Assembly (NCBI RefSeq): GCF_016909015.1
Contig: NZ_JAFBFA010000052.1
Location: 1 to 22,782, forward strand
Direction: 5' to 3'
Source: Gracilibacillus alcaliphilus
Lineage (GTDB): Bacteria; Bacillota; Bacilli; Bacillales; Amphibacillaceae
DNA: 22,782 nt
Numbering within the stretch: position 1 is the first letter of the stretch; each line of letters starts with the position of its first letter. The notes under the pieces are model-generated. The model worked only from the letters and a program-made list of their open reading frames with translations. It made no database searches and was not told where the DNA came from. This document shows positions 1 through 5,155 of the stretch, piece after piece. A program made the translations under genes and the position numbers.

Positions 1-54
1 ACTCTCTATACTACCAAGGGGGATTCTTTTCTGTAAAATTGATTCTACGCTCAT
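1..54 (-). CDS. 5' end of a leftward hypothetical gene, cut by window edge
   Basis: An ATG at 52-54 (minus strand) is preceded by a GAGGGG ribosome binding site and opens a frame that runs without a stop to the window edge. The visible protein starts MSVESILQKRIPLGSIES. It is divergent from the XRE regulator gene, and a near-consensus promoter lies upstream, so I take it as a real gene whose product cannot be identified from 18 residues. A regulator divergent from the gene it controls is a common layout, so control by the neighbouring XRE protein is a reasonable guess only. Confidence 0.5.
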   Translation of the reverse strand, partial: MSVESILQKRIPLGSIES

Positions 55-104
55 TTCCCCTCATATTTCTTCATTACAGGAATGCTTTCTATTGTACTAA
101 TCAC

Positions 105-133
105 ATTATATACAACATAATGTTAAATGTAAA
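105..133 (-). promoter_or_regulatory. sigma-A-type promoter for the divergent leftward gene
   Basis: On the minus strand, TTTACA (128-133) and TATAAT (105-110) are separated by exactly 17 bp and lie about 50 bp upstream of the leftward start codon at 54. This is close to the consensus of a vegetative promoter. Confidence 0.6.
114..124. promoter_or_regulatory. candidate repressor operator (palindrome)
   Basis: AACATAATGTT is a perfect palindrome around a central A. It sits in the spacer of the leftward promoter. A wider inverted repeat, ACATTA (103-108) with TAATGT (118-123), overlaps the same place. The position suits a binding site for the XRE protein encoded at 225-605, which is inference. 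Confidence 0.35.
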
Positions 134-224
134 TAACTAATCCACCAATTTGTTGAATTAAAAGTTTTGATCTTCTTCTACTTGTATAATTTGTTTAGAT
201 AGAAGATAAAGAAGGAGTCAGGCT

Positions 225-605
225 ATGTCCACATTTGGTGAACGACTGAGAGATATTCGAGAAGAAGCTGGATATGAAAAACAAGAAGATGTAGCGAAAC
301 TGCTCAATATGTCCACAACTGGGTATGGTTATTATGAGACCGGCAAGAGAGAACCATCGTTAAACACCTTGAAGAAGATAGCAGACATATTAGAAGTATC
401 AACCGACTATTTATTAGAGCGTATAGATACACCACACCTTCCTATTAGTTATCCTGTTACGAATGAAATCTCACTGAGTGAAGAGGAGTTATTAATCGTG
501 AAGGAAATGCAGAAATCACTATTTAATAAGATAAGTGATCACCCCGAAGAGAATGTGAAACGCATAGAGCAGTTTTGGGATTTTATAGAGAATGAAAATA
601 AATAA
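225..605 (+). CDS. XRE-family helix-turn-helix transcriptional repressor
   Basis: This is a small DNA-binding regulator of 126 aa. Residues about 4-63 form a full XRE/Cro-CI helix-turn-helix domain with the usual landmarks: FGERLRDIRE, the turn around DVAKLLNMSTTGYGYYE, then GKREPSLNTLKKIAD and STDYLL. The last 60 residues are charged and helical, as in ImmR-like and SinR-like regulators of Bacillaceae, where this part mediates dimerisation. The ATG at 225 follows GAAGGAG (211-217) with seven bases between. A TATAAT at 185-190 is a plausible -10, but I see no good -35. The gene diverges from a promoter holding a palindrome and ends in a hairpin terminator, so it is monocistronic. Its target could be its own region or the leftward gene. 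The family is sure; the regulon is unknown. Confidence 0.9.
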   Translation: MSTFGERLRDIREEAGYEKQEDVAKLLNMSTTGYGYYETGKREPSLNTLKKIADILEVSTDYLLERIDTPHLPISYPVTNEISLSEEELLIVKEMQKSLFNKISDHPEENVKRIEQFWDFIENENK

Positions 606-640
606 GACCCTAGAGGAGTTTTCCGCTAGGGTCTTGTTTA
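604..640 (+). terminator. hairpin terminator after the XRE gene
   Basis: AAGACCCTAG (604-613) pairs perfectly with CTAGGGTCTT (626-635) around a 12-base loop and overlaps the stop codon. The downstream tract, GTTTAATT, is only partly T-rich, so termination may be less than complete. Confidence 0.7.
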
Positions 641-856
641 ATTGGAAGATCATTTAAAATAGTTTGTTGGTTAATCCAATGCAGTCTTTAATAATGAAGA
701 AAGAGGATTAAAGAACAAAACAAATATTAACCTCATGATTAGGTAATAAAGAGCCACTTCCACAAACAAATTATTGTATTTACTTCCTTGAAGGGTGAAA
801 ATATAACTATTCCATACTTTATGGATATATTTTCAAGAATAGGAAGTGAGCAAAGC

Positions 857-1324
857 ATGACAAAAATGCAAAAGAATAAACCCTATCGTATCACTGCCAA
901 TACTCTGGCCATTCTGCCGAAGTTTGATATCGAATATGCTTCGACGATTATTGAAATGAGTGATCAGCTAGTGAGGAAAGAGAAACCTATAGACATTATT
1001 AAGGAGAATTGTCTGCACTATGGAGCCAGTTATGAAGGAAGAAGAGCATCTATTATCTATCATCTGGATTTTCAGCAAAAAACGCCGATTCCAATTAGTC
1101 CAGAACAAGAGATATACAGCTTCCCGAGTAAATCGCCCGCTGCTGAGGATTGCAGCTGGCTGTTTGTTCATGGGATTACGGAAATTAAAGAAGAGAGAGG
1201 GCTGACAGCAGTTTATCTGGTAAATGGAGAGAAGTTAGTTACTGGTATTTCTGTACATATTTTGAGAGAGCAGTGGCGGAGGGCTGGGGTTTGTCAGCTG
1301 ATGCTGAGATTGGACTCTTTCTAA
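857..1324 (+). CDS. comK: ComK-family competence transcription factor, short form
   Basis: The product of 155 aa resembles ComK, the master activator of competence genes in Bacillus, which binds AT-rich boxes. Aligned by eye with B. subtilis ComK it keeps the start of the core (YRITANTLAILP), the conserved stretch around HYGASYEGRRAS, and a PISPEQEIYSFP segment equivalent to the DPSNQIFLFPT segment. It also retains an SWLFVHGI stretch. I prefer ATG 857, behind AGGAAG (841-846), although the frame is open back to a TTG at 788. The protein ends just after REQWRRAGVCQLMLRLDSF. It therefore lacks roughly the last 35 residues of the 192-aa B. subtilis protein, a part needed there for activation. 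It may be a naturally short family member or a decayed gene. It is probably part of the chromosomal flank. Confidence 0.75.
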   Translation: MTKMQKNKPYRITANTLAILPKFDIEYASTIIEMSDQLVRKEKPIDIIKENCLHYGASYEGRRASIIYHLDFQQKTPIPISPEQEIYSFPSKSPAAEDCSWLFVHGITEIKEERGLTAVYLVNGEKLVTGISVHILREQWRRAGVCQLMLRLDSF

Positions 1325-1380
1325 TTTTCAGCACTAAAAGTGAAGTTTTTTGATTCCATCTACATCAATTGCTGCCATGT

Positions 1381-1445
1381 ACAAGCTGCTTCCATGACCG
1401 CTGGAAAAGGGCATTGCCCTGCCAAAGACCATAGAAGCAGCTTGT
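1381..1445. repeat. 65-bp nested palindrome downstream of comK
   Basis: ACAAGCTGCTTC (1381-1392) and GAAGCAGCTTGT (1434-1445) are perfect 12-bp inverted repeats. Between them, ATG/CAT and TGG/CCA pairs and an inner AGGGCATTGCCCT palindrome continue the symmetry. An RNA from either strand would fold into one long, bulged hairpin. There is no clear T-run, so it is not a typical terminator. It could be a dispersed palindromic repeat or a structured 3' end. Confidence 0.6.
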
Positions 1446-1455
1446 TGATAAAAGG

Positions 1456-1498
1456 TAAGCAGTTAACAAGTTTAATAAACCTGTTCAAGCTCTGCTTA
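1456..1498. repeat. second inverted repeat downstream of comK
   Basis: TAAGCAG (1456-1462) pairs with CTGCTTA (1492-1498), with further inner pairing of TTAACAAGTTT with AAACCTGTT. It shares the AAGCAG/CTGCTT core with the hairpin immediately before it, so the two may be related or alternative structures. Confidence 0.4.
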
Positions 1499-1572
1499 TT
1501 TCTCAAACTGGTAATCTATTAAAAGCCGGCAGGCTGACCAAGGATCAATAAGAACCTTCAAAATATTTCTTT

Positions 1573-2889
1573 TTAAATGATCTCATCATTTTCTGGAATT
1601 TCCTCTCCATTCATAAATGCTTCAAAAGAGCCAATTGGTGCAAAATCAATATGAATGGTTGAATAATCATTCTTGTACCGCCAAAGTCTGACAGAGTCTG
1701 TTCCCTTCTTTTGAAGCCATTCACGAGTAACCAGTATACGTTCCTTTAAACCTAGTACATCTACTAACAGCCATTGACCTAATGCAGATTGACCGTATCG
1801 TTTGCCATTTTCATCATATTCAGTATTACTTCCGGATTGTAAACTTTTCATATTGCTTTGAGTGACAAGAGACGGAATTTTCTTTCCATTAGGTAATTGC
1901 AAATGAAAACGAACTTGCGGCTTGTCATTTTTATCTCCTTTAAAGGCTTTTTGCTGTTTTTCAAATTCAAAAATATTTTCCGTAAAGAAATCCGGATGTT
2001 TTCTATGAAATTCCCTTGGAATCGGTATATATACTTCATTCAGCGGCCGCAAGGTATTGCTCCCTTTATTTTTCGGTTTTGCATTCCAAGCGTTTAGTCC
2101 TGATCTCTCGCTGACTTGTTTATCTCGATATGAGTATAAAGGAAGATACACTTCAACAATATCCACTTCTTTTTCAACTTTGAACTTATCCATAAATTCA
2201 AAATAGGCTTTCATCAAAAAATCAAACGGGTCATCAATGATGTTTACGTCGAATTCATTTAATATCAGAGTATCTCTTTTCTTTGAGTCAAAATGCTGCC
2301 AAATCTGAGAATCTCCAAATGTATACTTATAGTTTTTCATCCCGTCAGACCATGCAAATGCTGTTTGTGTAAGTTTAAAATCTTTCAAATTATTCAGGTC
2401 TACTAACGGATATGCACTTTCTTGTAATACAAAACGCCCCTCATCCCGAGTTACATAATGATAAATATTTTTTTCCTCCGAAAGCCCTAAGCGTTCATAG
2501 TCACTTCTCATTCTTTCATTTTTAATTTCGGAAATTTTATATGCTAAATCAGCCTCTTTTCCAGTTCCAATAAACTGATTTATCTCATCTTTATACCGTT
2601 TTAATTGCATTACCTTTTGATAGGATGGTTTAGTGTTCATCCATGTTTTTAAACCTATTCCAATGCGGTCCTCTCCAAAAACAGAAAGTACGTCATGAGG
2701 TGTATTTCCAATATCAACATTCTCCCCATTAAATACGCGGGCATAAATTGTTTCTTGAAATTTTGAATCTAAATATGGAATTAAGTTACCATGTTTTTGC
2801 CGGAACAAGTTTGATAAAGCACCATAAACTTGTAAAAACTGAATATATTCTTTTCTCTCTTCAGTTGAATACCTTTCCCAAATGGACAT
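1573..2889 (-). CDS. type II restriction endonuclease with NgoFVII/B3-like recognition domain
   Basis: This is the likely endonuclease of module A, 438 aa from the ATG at 2889. That ATG is preceded by AGGTGA with five bases between; a GTG at 2898 in the same frame lies inside that site and is less likely. Residues about 263-425 resemble the C-terminal half of NgoFVII-type enzymes: SGLNAWNAK, NEVYIPIPREFHRKHPDFF (284-302), HLQLPNGKKIPS and ALGQWLLVDVLGLK. In that family this part is the B3-like domain that reads the DNA target. The N-terminal region lacks the phospholipase D HKD motif of NgoFVII. Instead, E46, D66 and K81 (in IGIGLKTW) suggest a PD-(D/E)XK-like core, but the usual acidic residue two before the lysine is a glycine. 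The gene follows its cognate methyltransferase on the same strand after a terminator, so it probably has its own promoter. The endonuclease role is likely; the nuclease fold is inference. Confidence 0.75.
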   Translation of the reverse strand: MSIWERYSTEERKEYIQFLQVYGALSNLFRQKHGNLIPYLDSKFQETIYARVFNGENVDIGNTPHDVLSVFGEDRIGIGLKTWMNTKPSYQKVMQLKRYKDEINQFIGTGKEADLAYKISEIKNERMRSDYERLGLSEEKNIYHYVTRDEGRFVLQESAYPLVDLNNLKDFKLTQTAFAWSDGMKNYKYTFGDSQIWQHFDSKKRDTLILNEFDVNIIDDPFDFLMKAYFEFMDKFKVEKEVDIVEVYLPLYSYRDKQVSERSGLNAWNAKPKNKGSNTLRPLNEVYIPIPREFHRKHPDFFTENIFEFEKQQKAFKGDKNDKPQVRFHLQLPNGKKIPSLVTQSNMKSLQSGSNTEYDENGKRYGQSALGQWLLVDVLGLKERILVTREWLQKKGTDSVRLWRYKNDYSTIHIDFAPIGSFEAFMNGEEIPENDEII

Positions 2890-3247
2890 CTTTTTCACCT
2901 GCTAGTCATAAGTATTTATCTTGGGTACAGCAAACAAGGGCAGCAATTTACCAACTCAAACAATATTTCTTTATCATTCAACAGTCACAACACTGTAAAA
3001 TCTCATATCGAATGCTTTTTTAATTAGCTGCGATAATATTGGTAATTTATAACCATAAGAAACAGATTTTCTGTTTTCCGAACCATTTGCTGTATTGTAA
3101 TTGAGTATATCATTTTTCTTACAGAATTTCATTTAACAGTAAAGCAGTTAAGTCTATGTAATTATGCAGAACTAGTTTTCATAAAAACAGGGCTGAAAAA
3201 CCTATTACATACACATATATAATTCTTTCAATGGAATTATACGGACG
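2890..3247. other. intergenic region upstream of the endonuclease gene
   Basis: No convincing gene is present here. A perfect 7-bp inverted repeat, AAACAGA (3060-3066) and TCTGTTT (3070-3076), lies about 20 bp upstream of a TATAAA (minus strand, 3046-3051) that could be a -10. No good -35 accompanies it. Since a terminator separates this region from the methyltransferase gene, the endonuclease promoter should lie here, and the palindrome could be an operator that delays endonuclease expression. Confidence 0.3.
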
Positions 3248-3284
3248 CCAAAAAAGAAGAGGTGAAGTTCCTCTTCCTTTTTGG
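3248..3284 (-). terminator. strong, probably bidirectional terminator after the methyltransferase gene
   Basis: A 15-bp stem with one mismatch runs between CCAAAAAAGAAGAGG (3248-3262) and CCTCTTCCTTTTTGG (3270-3284), with a 7-base loop. Runs of A and T border the G/C-rich inner stem on both sides, so either strand gives a hairpin with a U-tract. It starts 12 bases beyond the methyltransferase stop codon and isolates that gene from the endonuclease gene. Confidence 0.85.
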
Positions 3285-3296
3285 GAGTCAGCTTAA

Positions 3297-4406
3297 TCAA
3301 AACATAGCTGACAGCTGCTCGTATTCTGCTGTTTCCTTTTTATCCTTTGCTTTCCCTTCTTCTAAAACTTTTAACAAGTTAGCAGCAATTCTTTGCACAA
3401 CAGGAACACTGACTGCATTTCCTGCTTGCTTATATATATGACTTTTTGCCATTTCCTCTGGAATTTTATACCCTTTATCCACCGGGAAACCTTGAAATTT
3501 CAATGCTTCTTTCGGTGTTAACTTTCTAAATCCCCATTCATCAATAATTAACGGAACATTGTGTCCGCCAGTACCCATATTTGCTGTTAAGGTTGGGCAT
3601 ACATTACTTTGGTTCTCTCTCATATAAACTCTGCGCAATTGATAGACCGTATCAAACCTCTTCATTGATTCTTTTATCATTGGATAATACTGACTTTCTT
3701 CACTATAGTAATATCTCTCATCCTGTTTATCGTTTCTATCTAATATATTATCAATTGTTTTTGTTAAGTTCAGCTTCCCCGGCCATTCAAAAGACTGCAA
3801 TTGCTGCTCATCCCTAAATCCTACAATAAATATCCGCTCTCGATTCTGAGGAATATTTCCATATTCCATTGTATTCATTATCTTACTGTCAATGAAATAT
3901 CCGCTGTCTCGCAGCATCTCTTGAATTACTCTAAATGTATTTCCCTTATCATGCCCTCTTAGATTCTTAACGTTCTCTAAAAAAACAGCTTTCGGCTTTT
4001 TTGCACGTATAAAACGTATTACATCAAAAAACAGAGTTCCCCGCGGATCTTTTGCCTCAGTACTGCCGTTACACTCAGGGCATTGTGCACCATTGATATA
4101 TTCATTATATGTCACGCTGTGCTCATGTCCGCATTCCTTACACATATATGTCATTCCATGCCTGTTTCCGGCAACACTAAAAGCAACACACGGCCAGCCT
4201 GCAGTAATTATATCCACATTAGGCATTTCATATTCTTGCAGGTTCCTCACATCATCTTCAATCAATGTGTGGTTAAAATTTAAACGATAAGTTTGACATG
4301 CATACTTATCGAATTCATTAGCCCAAACTACTTTTGCACCTGCTTGTTCAAAACCTTTATCTATTCCTCCGATACCTGCGAACAAACTCGCAACGGTAAA
4401 AGTCAT
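3297..4406 (-). CDS. C5-cytosine DNA methyltransferase with zinc-ribbon insert (module A)
   Basis: This enzyme of 369 aa transfers a methyl group from S-adenosylmethionine to carbon 5 of cytosine. The C5 motifs are in order: SAM-binding SLFAGIGGIDKGFEQAG (7-23), the catalytic Cys in AGWPCVAFSVAG (C73), ENV (144-146), QNRERIFIVGF (187-197), then LTPKEALKFQGFP and AGNAVSVPVVQRIA at the C terminus. Between the catalytic loop and ENV lies an insert with CxxC pairs at C89/C92 and C109/C112, which looks like a zinc ribbon. The ATG at 4406 follows GGGAGGCG. A good promoter with a LexA-type box precedes it, and a strong terminator follows, so it is transcribed alone. It should protect the host from the endonuclease at 1573-2889. 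The family is certain; the recognition sequence cannot be read from the protein. Confidence 0.95.
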   Translation of the reverse strand: MTFTVASLFAGIGGIDKGFEQAGAKVVWANEFDKYACQTYRLNFNHTLIEDDVRNLQEYEMPNVDIITAGWPCVAFSVAGNRHGMTYMCKECGHEHSVTYNEYINGAQCPECNGSTEAKDPRGTLFFDVIRFIRAKKPKAVFLENVKNLRGHDKGNTFRVIQEMLRDSGYFIDSKIMNTMEYGNIPQNRERIFIVGFRDEQQLQSFEWPGKLNLTKTIDNILDRNDKQDERYYYSEESQYYPMIKESMKRFDTVYQLRRVYMRENQSNVCPTLTANMGTGGHNVPLIIDEWGFRKLTPKEALKFQGFPVDKGYKIPEEMAKSHIYKQAGNAVSVPVVQRIAANLLKVLEEGKAKDKKETAEYEQLSAMF

Positions 4407-4426
4407 TTTTCACGCCTCCCAATAAA

Positions 4427-4438
4427 GAACGTTTGTTC
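4427..4438 (-). promoter_or_regulatory. LexA (SOS) box overlapping the start of the methyltransferase transcript
   Basis: On the minus strand the site reads GAACAAACGTTC within AAGAACAAACGTTCTT. It matches the core of the Bacillus LexA/DinR consensus CGAACRNRYGTTYC at all 12 core positions, with both outer bases different. It lies 12-23 bases downstream of the -10 element, where bound repressor would block initiation, and about 20 bases upstream of the start codon. SOS control is inferred from the match and position. Autoregulation by the methyltransferase is an alternative. Confidence 0.6.
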
Positions 4439-4449
4439 TTATTAAACCA

Positions 4450-4478
4450 ATTATATCACTTTACTGTTATTTTGTCAT
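4450..4478 (-). promoter_or_regulatory. promoter of the module A methyltransferase gene
   Basis: On the minus strand, ATGACA (4473-4478) and TATAAT (4450-4455) are spaced by 17 bp. The expected start point, near 4443, is just ahead of the LexA-type box. This is the best-formed promoter in the window. Confidence 0.75.
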
Positions 4479-4571
4479 TTTAAATATTCAAAATCAGCAA
4501 AGAAACCTTATTCTTCTGCTCTGGAATAAAGATAAGACATATCTGCTTTCCTCAACGTAATTAAGTAACTA

Positions 4572-4661
4572 ATACAGGTTCTGTATACTTTTTTTACTGA
4601 TTTTCAACCTGATGAGGAAGAAGCATACAATTCACTATACAGTTATACAGGTTTACAGTTT
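4572..4661. repeat. palindrome and three tandem 8-bp TACAG repeats
   Basis: ATACAGGTTCTGTAT (4572-4586) is a perfect inverted repeat with a 3-base centre. About 50 bp further on, TACAGTTA, TACAGGTT and TACAGTTT follow one another exactly (4638-4661). The 8-mer TACAGGTT occurs in both places. The cluster lies in the divergent region between modules A and B and looks like a set of binding half-sites of unknown factor. Confidence 0.4.
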
Positions 4662-5024
4662 TAGTTTATCAGAAACTCATGAATTTGGCTAAGAAGGAGT
4701 AAATTTTTTCTGTAATTTTCAGCAAAAAAATGTGCAGCTTTCTCATGCTGTTATAAAAAATACGTATTTTTTCTTATTATTTTAAATTCTATTAGTTCTG
4801 AAATTATCAGATTTTAATAATTATAGCTACTTATTTCCGAATAAACTGCTTGTTCTATTATCTTGTTTAAAAAGGGCAAACCAGTATAGTTAGAATTTAT
4901 AACGAAATAATCATGCCTGTTTTACTTAAAAAATAAGAAAATACTAATAACTAAAAGGAACTAGTCCTTAGAAATCATAAAAATTGATATAATTTCTATA
5001 AATGCAAGCAATATATGTTGAATT
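4662..5024. other. AT-rich intergenic stretch between modules A and B
   Basis: I see no gene or clear RNA here. A TATAAT at 4988-4993 has no convincing -35. The rest is low-complexity A/T-rich DNA. Confidence 0.4.
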
Positions 5025-5052
5025 TTGTCACGAAATATTGGAAAATTATACT
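5025..5052 (+). promoter_or_regulatory. candidate promoter of the module B operon
   Basis: TTGTCA (5025-5030) and TATACT (5047-5052) are separated by 16 bp, about 100 bp upstream of the first start codon of the operon. It is the best -35/-10 pair in the leader. Confidence 0.45.
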
Positions 5053-5076
5053 TAGAATAGAAAAATTGCTAATTAC

Positions 5077-5098
5077 TAATGGAGATAGACTCCCATTA
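5077..5098 (+). promoter_or_regulatory. hairpin in the module B leader
   Basis: TAATGGAG (5077-5084) pairs with CTCCCATTA (5090-5098) with one bulged C and a 5-base loop. It would lie near the 5' end of the operon transcript. There is no T-run, so an operator or a stabilising 5' hairpin is more likely than an attenuator. Confidence 0.35.
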
Positions 5099-5155
5099 TC
5101 CTAACTTCTGCAATTAATATATCTGCTGGTAATTAGTTAAAAAGGAGTGCAGCCG

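Noticed and set aside
1340..1522. 60-codon open frame on the plus strand after comK
   Set aside because: It lies across the two hairpins, has no ribosome binding site and no recognisable protein features.
2748..3023. 91-codon plus-strand frame overlapping the start of the endonuclease gene
   Set aside because: It is mostly antisense to a well-supported gene and its sequence is low in protein-like features.
4638..4661. Possible CRISPR or plasmid iterons from the tandem TACAG copies
   Set aside because: The repeats are 8 bp with no spacers, number only three, and no cas or replication gene is nearby.
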